The translations under genes and the position numbers were made by a program. The notes under the pieces were generated by a model. The model did no database searches. It was not told where the DNA came from and worked only from the letters and a program-made list of their open reading frames with translations. Positions 15,556-23,856 of a stretch of DNA of 52,925 bases are shown here, piece by piece. The stretch lies in contig DXDD01000072.1 in the NCBI GenBank assembly GCA_019115665.1, forward strand, positions 1 through 52,925, in the 5' to 3' direction. The stretch's first letter is position 1; every line of letters begins with the position of its first letter. The DNA comes from Candidatus Eisenbergiella pullistercoris (lineage in GTDB: Bacteria; Bacillota; Clostridia; Lachnospirales; Lachnospiraceae).

Positions 15556-15583
15556 CAGCCCTGAAGGGGAACCTGAAGGGCTG
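15556..15583 (+). other. hairpin in the PFOR 5' leader
   Basis: CAGCCCT (15556-15562) pairs with AGGGCTG (15577-15583), and a CCTGAAGG direct repeat lies inside. It is followed by a run of A, not T, on the coding strand. It may protect the mRNA 5' end. The PFOR ribosome site GAAAGGAAGG lies at about 15610. Confidence 0.5.
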
Positions 15584-15624
15584 AAAAAAATGACTATCTA
15601 TAAGGATAAGAAAGGAAGGTTTTT

Positions 15625-18600
15625 ATGGCAAGGAAAATGAAAACCATGGATGGTAACCATGCAGCGGCGCATGCGTCCTACGCATTTACCGATGTAGCGG
15701 CGATCTATCCCATCACCCCTTCATCCCCGATGGCGGAAGCCACCGATGAGTGGGCGACAGCAGACAGAAAGAACATGTTCGGACAGACCGTAAAGATTAC
15801 GGAGATGCAGTCCGAAGCCGGTGCGGCTGGCGCCGTTCACGGTTCCCTGGCAGCAGGCGCTCTGACGACCACCTACACGGCGTCCCAGGGTCTGCTTCTG
15901 ATGATCCCCAACCTCTACAAGATCGCGGGCGAGCAGCTTCCCGGCGTGTTCAACGTTTCCGCGAGAGCGATCGCTTCCCACGCGCTGAGCATTTTCGGAG
16001 ATCATTCCGACGTATATGCCTGCCGTCAGACCGGTGTTGCCATGCTCTGCGAAAGCAGCGTGCAGGAGGTTATGGACCTGACCCCCGTGGCTCATCTTGC
16101 CGCGATCAAGGGAAGCCTTCCGTTCATCAACTTCTTCGACGGATTCCGTACCTCCCATGAGATCCAGAAGATCGAGACCTGGGACTATGAGGATCTGAAG
16201 GATATGGCGGATCTGGACGCCATCGACGCGTTCCGTAAGCGCGCCCTGAATCCCAACCATCCCTGCCAGAGAGGTTCCGCTCAGAACCCGGATATCTTCT
16301 TCCAGGCAAGAGAGGCCAGCAACCCTTACTATGACGCTCTTCCCGGAATCGTTCAGATGTACATGGACAAGGTGAACGAGAAGATCGGCACGGATTACAA
16401 GCTGTTCAACTACTATGGAGCCGCTGACGCCGAGCATGTGATCGTAGCCATGGGTTCCGTAAACGATACCATCGAAGAAACCATCGACTATCTGGTTAAG
16501 ACCGAGAACGCCAAGGTCGGCGTTGTGAAGGTTCGTCTGTACAGACCTTTCTGCGCACAGGCCCTGATCGACGCGATCCCTGAGACCGTGAAGAAGATCA
16601 CCGTTCTGGACAGAACGAAGGAGCCCGGCGCACAGGGCGAGCCTCTGTACCTGGATGTGGTTGCAGCTCTGAAGGGAAGCAGGTTCGATGCGGTTCCGAT
16701 CTTCACCGGACGTTACGGACTGGGTTCCAAGGACACCACTCCCGCGCAGATCGTTGCCGTTTACAACAACGATGAGAAGCAGAAGTTCACCATCGGTATC
16801 GAAGACGATGTGACCAACCTGTCCCTGAAGCTTGGGCCGGAACTGGTTACCACTCCCGAAGGAACCACGAACTGCAAGTTCTGGGGCCTGGGCGCTGACG
16901 GTACGGTCGGAGCGAACAAGAACTCCATCAAGATCATCGGCGACAACACCGACATGTATGCACAGGCATACTTTGACTATGACTCCAAGAAGTCCGGCGG
17001 TGTGACCATGTCCCACCTGCGTTTCGGACATAAGAAGATCAAATCCACATACCTGATCCGTCAGGCGAACTTCGTTGCCTGCCACAATCCTGCCTATGTA
17101 CGCAAGTACAACATGGTTCAGGAGCTGGTTGACGGAGGAACCTTCCTTCTGAACTGCGCATGGACGCATGAAGAGCTGGACAAGCACCTGCCGGGCCAGA
17201 TGAAGAAGTACATCGCTGACCACAATATCAACTTCTACACCATCGACGGCGTGAAGATCGGTATTGAGACCGGCATGGGACCGACCCGTATCAACACCAT
17301 CCTTCAGTCCGCATTCTTCACCCTGACGGGCATCATTCCCGCAGAGAAGGCCAACGAGCTGATGAAGGCTGCCGCTCAGGCGACCTACGGACGCAAGGGC
17401 CAGGATGTGGTTGAGAAGAACTGGGCAGCCATCGACGCGGGCGCGAAGGGAATCGTGAAGGTTGAGGTTCCCGAGAGCTGGAAGAACTGCGAAGACGAGG
17501 GCCTGGATTATGCGGTTGTTACCGAGGGAAGAAAGGACGTTGTGGACTTCGTCAACAACATCCAGACCAAGGTAAGCGCACAGGAAGGAAACACCCTGCC
17601 TGTATCCGCGTTCAAGGATTATGTGGACGGCTCCACTCCTTCCGGAAGCTCCGCTTACGAGAAGAGAGGCATCGCCGTAAACGTACCTTCCTGGGATTCC
17701 ACGAAGTGTATCCAGTGTAACTTCTGCTCCTATGTATGTCCTCATGCGGTTATCCGCCCTGTGGTAATGACCGAGGAAGAGGCTGCAAAGGCTCCGGAAG
17801 GAACCGCCGCTCTGAATATGACCGGAATGCCCGGCATGAAGTTCGCGGTTTCCGTATCCGTTCTTGACTGTACCGGATGCGGCTCCTGCGCAAACGTATG
17901 TCCCGGCATGAAGGGCGAGAAGGCTCTTACCATGCAGCCTCTCGATACCCAGCTTGACAAGGAAGCGCTGTTCACCTACGGACGTTCCCTTCCTGAGAAG
18001 CCTGAAGTGCTTGAGAAGTTCAAGGAGACCACCGTTAAGGGATCTCAGTTCAAGCAGCCTCTGCTTGAGTTCTCCGGCGCATGCGCGGGCTGCGGCGAGA
18101 CTCCTTACGCGAAGCTGATCACTCAGCTGTTCGGCGACAGGATGTACATTGCCAACGCGACCGGCTGCTCCTCCATCTGGGGCAACTCTTCACCGAGCAC
18201 TCCTTATACCGTGAACAAGGCCGGCAGAGGTCCTGCATGGGATAACTCCCTGTTCGAGGACAACGCCGAGTTCGGTATGGGTATGCTGCTTGCTCAGAAC
18301 GCTCTGAGAGGCGGACTGAAGGAGAAGGTGGAAAGCGTTCTTGCGAACACCGCCGACGATGCGGTTAAGGCTGCCTGCCAGGAATACCTGGATACCTATA
18401 ACAGCGGCGTGACCAACGGAGCAGCTACCGACAAGCTGGTTGCCGTTCTGGAAGGTCAGGACTGCGACGTATGCAGAGACATCGTGAAGAATAAGGATTT
18501 CCTGTCCAAGAAGTCCCAGTGGATCTTCGGCGGAGACGGATGGGCCTATGATATCGGCTTCGGCGGCGTGGACCATGTTCTTGCCAGCGGCCAGGATATC

Positions 18601-19158
18601 AACGTGATGGTATTCAATACCGAGGTTTACTCCAACACCGGCGGACAGGCTTCCAAGGCTACCCCTACCGGCGCGGTCGCTCAGTTCGCTGCCGGCGGAA
18701 AAGAGACCAAGCAGAAGGATCTGGCAAGCATCGCCATGAGCTATGGCTACGTATACGTGGCTCAGATCGCAATGGGCGCCGACTACAACCAGACCGTAAA
18801 GGCCATCGCGGAGGCTGAGGCTTATCCGGGACCTTCCCTGATTATCGCTTACGCTCCTTGTATCAACCATGGTATCAAGAAGGGCATGAGCAAGGCTCAG
18901 ACCGAAGAGAAGCTGGCTGTGGAGTCCGGATACTGGCATATGTTCCGCTTCAATCCTGCTGCTGAGAAGAAGTTCGTTGTGGACAGCAAGGCTCCTACCA
19001 AGGACTTCAAGGAGTTCATCGGCGGCGAGGTAAGATATGCTTCCCTTGCTCTGAAGGATAAGGAGAAGGCTGCGAGACTGCAGGCTCAGGCGGAAGAGAA
19101 CGCGAAGGAAAGATATGATTATCTGCAGAAGCTGCAGGTTCTCTACGGAGATAACTAA
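15625..19158 (+). CDS. nifJ: pyruvate:ferredoxin (flavodoxin) oxidoreductase
   Basis: This 1177-residue single-chain enzyme converts pyruvate + CoA to acetyl-CoA + CO2 and reduces ferredoxin. Domains run in the usual order. The N-terminal pyrimidine-binding half begins MKTMDGNHAAAHASYAFTDVAAIYPITPSSPMAE. The transketolase C-like and gamma regions follow. A 2x[4Fe-4S] domain lies near 692-760 (CIQCNFCSYVCPH and CTGCGSCANVCPG). The TPP domain has CAGCGETPYAKL near 818 and GDGWAYDIGFGG near 972. Length is normal. Codon use favours C-ending and a few T-ending codons and is more regular than in neighbours, as for a highly expressed gene. It has its own promoter and is followed by two terminators before the hydrogenase gene. 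Cytosolic core fermentation enzyme. Confidence 0.98.
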   Translation: MARKMKTMDGNHAAAHASYAFTDVAAIYPITPSSPMAEATDEWATADRKNMFGQTVKITEMQSEAGAAGAVHGSLAAGALTTTYTASQGLLLMIPNLYKIAGEQLPGVFNVSARAIASHALSIFGDHSDVYACRQTGVAMLCESSVQEVMDLTPVAHLAAIKGSLPFINFFDGFRTSHEIQKIETWDYEDLKDMADLDAIDAFRKRALNPNHPCQRGSAQNPDIFFQAREASNPYYDALPGIVQMYMDKVNEKIGTDYKLFNYYGAADAEHVIVAMGSVNDTIEETIDYLVKTENAKVGVVKVRLYRPFCAQALIDAIPETVKKITVLDRTKEPGAQGEPLYLDVVAALKGSRFDAVPIFTGRYGLGSKDTTPAQIVAVYNNDEKQKFTIGIEDDVTNLSLKLGPELVTTPEGTTNCKFWGLGADGTVGANKNSIKIIGDNTDMYAQAYFDYDSKKSGGVTMSHLRFGHKKIKSTYLIRQANFVACHNPAYVRKYNMVQELVDGGTFLLNCAWTHEELDKHLPGQMKKYIADHNINFYTIDGVKIGIETGMGPTRINTILQSAFFTLTGIIPAEKANELMKAAAQATYGRKGQDVVEKNWAAIDAGAKGIVKVEVPESWKNCEDEGLDYAVVTEGRKDVVDFVNNIQTKVSAQEGNTLPVSAFKDYVDGSTPSGSSAYEKRGIAVNVPSWDSTKCIQCNFCSYVCPHAVIRPVVMTEEEAAKAPEGTAALNMTGMPGMKFAVSVSVLDCTGCGSCANVCPGMKGEKALTMQPLDTQLDKEALFTYGRSLPEKPEVLEKFKETTVKGSQFKQPLLEFSGACAGCGETPYAKLITQLFGDRMYIANATGCSSIWGNSSPSTPYTVNKAGRGPAWDNSLFEDNAEFGMGMLLAQNALRGGLKEKVESVLANTADDAVKAACQEYLDTYNSGVTNGAATDKLVAVLEGQDCDVCRDIVKNKDFLSKKSQWIFGGDGWAYDIGFGGVDHVLASGQDINVMVFNTEVYSNTGGQASKATPTGAVAQFAAGGKETKQKDLASIAMSYGYVYVAQIAMGADYNQTVKAIAEAEAYPGPSLIIAYAPCINHGIKKGMSKAQTEEKLAVESGYWHMFRFNPAAEKKFVVDSKAPTKDFKEFIGGEVRYASLALKDKEKAARLQAQAEENAKERYDYLQKLQVLYGDN

Positions 19159-19178
19159 TTAAACTACGCCGGGTAAAG

Positions 19179-19209
19179 CCGGAGACGCCCGAAGGGGCGT
19201 CCCGGTTTT
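19179..19209 (+). terminator. first terminator after PFOR
   Basis: CCGG-A-GACGCCC / GGGCGTC-CCGG stem with a GAAG-type loop, followed by TTTT. Another small hairpin (GTGCG/CGCAC, 19230-19251) lies between it and the next terminator. Confidence 0.75.
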
Positions 19210-19257
19210 GCGGCTGGCGCCGTAAATTGTGCGGAAAGCCTTTTTCGCACAGGACTG

Positions 19258-19295
19258 AAAGCCGGCCGCTGGGAACGTCTCAACGCCGGCTTTTT
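19258..19295 (+). terminator. second terminator between PFOR and hydrogenase
   Basis: AAAGCCGGC (19258-19266) pairs with GCCGGCTTT, followed by further T to 19295. It lies only 30 bases before the hydrogenase start codon, so it may act as an attenuator: read-through would be needed unless the hydrogenase has its own promoter, which I do not see. Confidence 0.85.
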
Positions 19296-19325
19296 GTACG
19301 ACAGGAAAGAGGATAAATACAAAAT

Positions 19326-20783
19326 ATGTCTAGAGTATCTGATGATGCCACCATTTTGAAGATCAAGCATGAAGTGCTTACGGAAGTGGCGAAGCTGGCT
19401 TTTGCCGGCGAGCTGGAAGAGAAAAAAGAGAATATCCCCTTTGATATGATTCCGGGCCCCACTGCCCGTTTCCGCTGCTGTATTTACAAAGAGCGCGAGA
19501 TTATCAGACAGAGAGTAAGACTGGCGGAGGGAAAGTGCCCGGGCAATAAGGAAAGCGAAAATGTGGTTCAGGTGATCAACTCGGCCTGTGAGGAATGTCC
19601 CATCTCCTCCGGCTATGTGGTAACCGACCTCTGCCAGGGATGTCTGGCAAAATCCTGTAAGCAGGCGTGCAATTTCGGGGCGATCACCGTTGGAAACGGC
19701 CGTTCCTACATTGATCCTGCCAAGTGTAAATCCTGCGGAAAGTGTGCGGAAGCCTGCGCTTATTCCGCCATCGTGAAGATCCAGAGGCCCTGCATGAAGA
19801 GCTGTCCTGTAGGCGCCATGGAGATGGATGAGAACGGCGTATGCCAGATCGACGACGAGAAGTGCATCCGCTGCGGACAGTGCATCCATGCCTGCCCGTT
19901 CGGTGCGGTTGCTTCCAAGGCAGATGTGGTGGATGTGGTAAACGCGATCCGCAGCGGCAAGAAGGTAGTCGCCATGCTGGCTCCTGCGGGAGAAGGCCAG
20001 TTTGGCCCCGATATCACCATGGCGAGCTGGCGGACGGCCATGAAGAAGGTCGGCTTTGCCGATTTCGTTGAGGTAGGACTCGGCGGAGACCTGACCGCTG
20101 CCTTTGAGGCGGAAGAATGGGCGGAGGGCTTTAAGGAAGGCAAGAAGATGACCACCTCCTGCTGCCCTGCTTTTGTGAACTATATCCGCAAGCATTTCCC
20201 TGAGGTTGCGGGAAATATTTCCACCACCGTATCTCCCATGTGCGCGGTTTCCAGGATGCTGAAGGCGAAGGATCCCGAGACGGTCACTGTATTTGTGGGT
20301 CCCTGTATTGCCAAGAAGTCCGAGGCGCATGAGCACGGCATCGAGGGCAATGCGGATTATGTTCTGACCTTCGGCGAGATCCGTGCGATCATGCGTGCGA
20401 AGGGCGTGGAGCTTGAACCGGAAGCGAACACCAGCCAGGAAGCGAGCGTCTACGGAAAGCGTTTCGGCAATGGCGGCGGCGTGACGGAGGCTGTTCTGGA
20501 ATGCCTGAAGGAGACCGGAGAGAACACCGATATCAAGGTGGCCAGATGCAGCGGCATTGCGGAATGCAAGAAGGCTCTGACGCTCCTGAAGATCGGCAGA
20601 CTGCCTGAGGACTTCATCGAGGGCATGATCTGTGAGGGCGGCTGTGTGGGCGGCCCCAGCCATCACAAGTCCGCGCAGGCGGCAAAGAAGGATCGTGACA
20701 AGCTGATCGGCGAAGCCGACAAGAGAGGCGTGCACGAGAATCTGAGCAATTACGATCTGGATTCCTTCTCCATGCATCGTTGA
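19326..20783 (+). CDS. [FeFe]-hydrogenase, group-B-like, with 4Fe-4S domains
   Basis: This 485-residue protein has a cysteine-rich N-terminal ferredoxin region (CEECPISSG, CQGCLAKSCKQACN, CKSCGKCAEACA, CMKSCP, CIRCGQCIHACP) and a C-terminal H-cluster domain. The H-cluster motifs are TTSCCPAF (Cys279, Cys280), GPCIAKKSE (Cys327) and MICEGGCVGG (Cys436, Cys440). TSCCP instead of TSCSP, and GPC instead of MPC, match the group B [FeFe]-hydrogenases of gut Clostridia rather than the classical group A enzyme. It would evolve H2 from reduced ferredoxin, and PFOR, which makes reduced ferredoxin, is directly upstream. Maturases HydE, HydF and HydG are not in the window. Confidence 0.93.
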   Translation: MSRVSDDATILKIKHEVLTEVAKLAFAGELEEKKENIPFDMIPGPTARFRCCIYKEREIIRQRVRLAEGKCPGNKESENVVQVINSACEECPISSGYVVTDLCQGCLAKSCKQACNFGAITVGNGRSYIDPAKCKSCGKCAEACAYSAIVKIQRPCMKSCPVGAMEMDENGVCQIDDEKCIRCGQCIHACPFGAVASKADVVDVVNAIRSGKKVVAMLAPAGEGQFGPDITMASWRTAMKKVGFADFVEVGLGGDLTAAFEAEEWAEGFKEGKKMTTSCCPAFVNYIRKHFPEVAGNISTTVSPMCAVSRMLKAKDPETVTVFVGPCIAKKSEAHEHGIEGNADYVLTFGEIRAIMRAKGVELEPEANTSQEASVYGKRFGNGGGVTEAVLECLKETGENTDIKVARCSGIAECKKALTLLKIGRLPEDFIEGMICEGGCVGGPSHHKSAQAAKKDRDKLIGEADKRGVHENLSNYDLDSFSMHR

Positions 20784-20818
20784 GGCATGCATCGCTGAGG
20801 CATGCAGCAACGATGCAT
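20771..20818. repeat. 15-bp tandem repeat within an inverted repeat at the hydrogenase stop codon
   Basis: CATGCATCG(T/C)TGAGG occurs at 20771-20785 and 20786-20800, with a third partial copy at 20801. ATGCATCGTTG (20772-20782) is also exactly inverted at 20808-20818. The hydrogenase stop codon (20781-20783) lies in the first copy. Confidence 0.85.
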
Positions 20819-20859
20819 ACGCCGCTGAGAGCTTCGGCCGTCAGCGGATGAACAGCAGT

Positions 20860-20908
20860 AAAAAAGGCGTTTCCCGCCAGGGGTACTCCCGGCGGGAAGC
20901 GCTTTTTT
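20860..20908 (+). terminator. strong terminator after the hydrogenase gene
   Basis: AAAAAAGGCG-TTTCCCGCC pairs with GGCGGGAA-GCGCTTTTTT, a long stem with T and A runs on both sides, so it may work in both directions. A smaller CCGCTGA/TCAGCGG hairpin lies just before it at 20823-20847. The remainder of the gap to 21026 holds no gene. Confidence 0.92.
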
Positions 20909-21026
20909 CCGGCCGGCAATTTTTAGAAAGAAATTGGCAATTTATGAAATTGTGCCGGATGCTGAAAATATGGTATGGTAAATATGTCTATCGACCGGAC
21001 AGGACTGTAAAAAGGAGGGGTACAGG

Positions 21027-22145
21027 ATGACAAACAGAGAAAGGGCGATGAATGTTCTGCATTACAGGCGGACGGACCGGCTTCCGGCAGTTCATTTCGG
21101 ATATTGGGGGGAACTGCTGCAGGAATGGGCTCAGCAAAAGAAGATCCCGCCGGAGCTTGCGGAGAAAAATTATGACGGGAGTGAAAAGGACAGGCAGCTG
21201 GACGAGCTGATCGGCTGGGACTTTAACTGGGCTACAAAGGCCGGAATGGAGAGGGGGCTTTACCCGGCCTTTGAGTATAAGGTCCTTGAGGAGCTTCCGG
21301 ACGGAACCTGCCGGATCCAGAACAGAGAAGGACTGATCGAGAGGATCAAGCCGGGGATCGAATCCATTCCTTCTGAGGATGATTATCAGCTGAAGGACAG
21401 GGAGGCCTTCGATACGCTTTATAAGCCCAGGATGCAGTATTCGCCGGATCGAATTGACTTCAATTACTTCAGGAATTTTAATGAAACCAGGCTGATGGAC
21501 AGGCCGGTAGGGCTGGAAGTGGGAAGCGTGCTGGGGGATATCCGGAACATGACTTCCGTGGTCGGCATGAGCTACCTGATTTATGATGAGGATGAGGAGC
21601 TGTTCGGGGATATTGTGGATACCTATGCGGATATGCAGTATCAATGCGTGAAGGCTGTCCTGGAAACGGGAGCAAGATTTGATTTCGCTCATTTTTGGGA
21701 AGATATCTGTTATAAGAACGGGCCGCTGATCTCCCCGGAGCTTTTCCGGAAGCTGTGTGCGAAGCATTATCAGAAAAGAACGGAGCTGTGCCGTAAATAC
21801 GGGATCGACATCATTTCCCTGGACTGTGACGGAGTCGTGGAAAGTCTGCTTCCCATCTGGTTTGAAAACGGCGTGAATACGATGTTTCCCATTGAGGTGG
21901 GAGGCTGGGGAGACCAGTTTGAAAAGGCGAGAAAGAAATACGGAGAAGGACTTCTCGGCGTGGGCGGTATGGATAAAACGGCGCTCCGGAAGGATAAAGA
22001 AGCAGTGGACCGCGAGATTGAGCGCATGAAGCGGCTGGCATCCCTGGGTGGATTCATCCCCTGCCCGGATCACAGGCTTATGCCCGGTACAAAATTTGAA
22101 CTGGTGCAGTATTATGCGGAACAGATCAAAGAGATCCGGATATAG
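21027..22145 (+). CDS. uroporphyrinogen decarboxylase family protein (URO-D fold)
   Basis: This 372-residue protein of the URO-D/methyltransferase superfamily opens MTNRERAMNVLHYRRTDRLP and ends in a TIM-barrel pattern (GVGGMDKTALRKDKEAV, then GGFIPCPDHRLMP). It lacks the HemE N-terminal motif and the HemE active-site arginines, so it is not heme biosynthesis. Relatives include corrinoid-dependent methyltransferases (MtaA/MtbA type), and many uncharacterised copies occur in Clostridia. GGAGG lies eight bases before the ATG. The cobalamin-uptake operon starts about 100 bases downstream, which would fit a corrinoid-linked role, but that is inference. Confidence 0.85.
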   Translation: MTNRERAMNVLHYRRTDRLPAVHFGYWGELLQEWAQQKKIPPELAEKNYDGSEKDRQLDELIGWDFNWATKAGMERGLYPAFEYKVLEELPDGTCRIQNREGLIERIKPGIESIPSEDDYQLKDREAFDTLYKPRMQYSPDRIDFNYFRNFNETRLMDRPVGLEVGSVLGDIRNMTSVVGMSYLIYDEDEELFGDIVDTYADMQYQCVKAVLETGARFDFAHFWEDICYKNGPLISPELFRKLCAKHYQKRTELCRKYGIDIISLDCDGVVESLLPIWFENGVNTMFPIEVGGWGDQFEKARKKYGEGLLGVGGMDKTALRKDKEAVDREIERMKRLASLGGFIPCPDHRLMPGTKFELVQYYAEQIKEIRI

Positions 22146-22192
22146 GACCGACGCACAGGCCAGGAGATACAAAATCGGAAGGAAGAAGCCTC

Positions 22193-22221
22193 TTTACATC
22201 CGCGGGGAAATATTTTAGAAT
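22193..22221 (+). promoter_or_regulatory. promoter of the GT-C / cobalamin transport operon
   Basis: TTTACA (22193-22198), 17-base spacer, TAGAAT (22216-22221). The leader is only about 40 bases, too short for a cobalamin riboswitch. Confidence 0.6.
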
Positions 22222-22265
22222 ACAGCTTAAAAGCGCAAAAAGCGATGTCGGGAAAGGACAGGAAT

Positions 22266-23837
22266 GTGAAAGAAAAGAAAACTGCGGCGGGGATCCTGCT
22301 GTTTGTTCTGGCGGCCGCCATGGCCGTATTCAGCCTCAGCCTGTGCGGCTCGGAGGATATCTGGTATGATGAGCTGTTTACCATGAGCTTTGTCCGTCAG
22401 CCTGTGGGAAGGCTTCTGGAGCTCGCTGCGCAGGACGTGCATCCGCCGCTGTATTATCTGATCGTGAAAGCGGTTCTGGAATGCGTCCGGCTGGTCAGGC
22501 CGGCGGTAAACGAGGTGGCTGCAGCCAAGATTGTCTCTGTGCTTCCTTATCTGGGACTTCTGGCCTATTCCGCCGTTCTGGTCCGCAAAAGGGACGGCTG
22601 GCTGTGCGCGGGGCTGTTTGCCTTCTGCCTGCTTTCCATGCCGCAGCTGTCCAATTATACCACGGAGATCCGGATGTACGGCTGGGCGCTTTTTTTTCTG
22701 ACCGCAGCGTTCCTGCATGTGCGGGAGATCCTTTTGACCGGAAAGAGGCTGCACTGGGCGGCTTTCTGGCTTTATGGGATCTGTGCGGCCTATACCCACT
22801 ATTTTGCCGCCGTTTCGGCGTTCTTTCTTTATCTCTCCCTGGCTGGCCTGCTTCTGTGGAAGCGTAAGAAGGAAGGCGGCCCCGCGGGAAACGGAGCTTT
22901 TCTGCGGACATCTGCGCCCTGGCTGGCCTGCGCAGCGCTGTCCGTACTGGCTTATCTTCCCTGGCTTCCCAGCGCCATAAGGCAGGTATCGGCGGTAAGG
23001 GAGGATTACTGGATCCTTCCGCTGGAATGGAGCTGCTTCGGCGGATGCGTAAAATTTGTCCTGAAGCCCTCTACCGGATATCAGCTGCCGGACTATGCGC
23101 TGGCGGTGCTGCTCTTCGGAAGTCTTCTGCTGCTTCTGGTCCGGGCGTTTGTGAACCGGAAAAAGGAGGCGGCTTTCTGGCAGGATGCGGGATACGCTTC
23201 CTGCGGCATCTGGGTGCTTGCCGGGACCGCCCTGTTCGGGATCGCCGTTTCCTTCCTGATGCGTCCCGTGTTTGTGTACCGTTATATGCTCCCGGCTCTG
23301 GGCGGATTCTGGTTCTGCTTCGCCTGGTTCGTCAGCGGAGGCAGGGCGGCAGAAAAAGAGGTGCATACCGCTTTCGGCTGGAAGGCCGTACGGATCGTTT
23401 CCCTGTTTCTGCTGCTTGCGGTCGGCCTGATGGATTACCGCTCCTTTGCGCAGGGAGAGCTTCTGAAAAGCGAACAGATGGAGCGGACGCTGCAGGCCTT
23501 TGACGGGCTGGGAGAGGACAGTGTGGTGCTGTTCAATTTTGACCAGGTACAGGCGGTGGCGGGGTATTATCTGGACCGGGAAACCTGGCTGTACGGGGAT
23601 GAGCCGGAGGCGCTGATCGCAAAGATGCTTCCGCAGACAAAGGCGGGAGGCGATGCGCAGTGGGTGGAGAAGCTTCTGGAGGAAGGCCGGACGGTCTGGT
23701 TCGTGGGAAGCAATCTGGCGCGGGAGACCGTGCTTGCACAGTGGAAAGAGAGGGGGATCGTTCCGGCGGAGACGGTGGACAGCCTTCTGCTGGAGCGTTA
23801 CTGGTTTAATCTGTACCGGCTGACACTGGCCGGATAG
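22266..23837 (+). CDS. GT-C fold membrane glycosyltransferase-like protein
   Basis: This protein of about 523 residues has roughly ten transmembrane helices. Its first extracytoplasmic loop carries the acidic motif IWYDELFTM, and DVHPPLYY follows, both typical of GT39/PMT-like GT-C enzymes that use polyprenyl-phosphate sugars. YTTEIRMYGWALF is another conserved GT-C segment. The C-terminal 120 residues form a soluble domain. The start is probably GTG at 22266, with AAAGGA seven bases upstream; the in-frame ATG at 22245 has no ribosome site. It begins the transcript that continues into the ABC importer, with 19 bases to the next gene. Target glycan or protein unknown. Confidence 0.82.
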   Translation: MKEKKTAAGILLFVLAAAMAVFSLSLCGSEDIWYDELFTMSFVRQPVGRLLELAAQDVHPPLYYLIVKAVLECVRLVRPAVNEVAAAKIVSVLPYLGLLAYSAVLVRKRDGWLCAGLFAFCLLSMPQLSNYTTEIRMYGWALFFLTAAFLHVREILLTGKRLHWAAFWLYGICAAYTHYFAAVSAFFLYLSLAGLLLWKRKKEGGPAGNGAFLRTSAPWLACAALSVLAYLPWLPSAIRQVSAVREDYWILPLEWSCFGGCVKFVLKPSTGYQLPDYALAVLLFGSLLLLLVRAFVNRKKEAAFWQDAGYASCGIWVLAGTALFGIAVSFLMRPVFVYRYMLPALGGFWFCFAWFVSGGRAAEKEVHTAFGWKAVRIVSLFLLLAVGLMDYRSFAQGELLKSEQMERTLQAFDGLGEDSVVLFNFDQVQAVAGYYLDRETWLYGDEPEALIAKMLPQTKAGGDAQWVEKLLEEGRTVWFVGSNLARETVLAQWKERGIVPAETVDSLLLERYWFNLYRLTLAG

Positions 23838-23856
23838 CGGAAGAATGGAGGAGATT

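Noticed and set aside
15721-17745. Very long minus-strand open frame (674 codons) opposite PFOR
   Set aside because: Shadow of a strongly codon-biased gene; no motifs or ribosome site.
20848-21030. 60-residue open frame on the + strand
   Set aside because: It runs through the strong terminator at 20860-20908 and has no ribosome site.
22153-22175. Sequence resembling the B12 box (GGCCAGGAGAtaC) ahead of the cobalamin-type operon
   Set aside because: Only part of the box matches, it lies upstream of the promoter at 22193 and no surrounding riboswitch stems fit in the available length.
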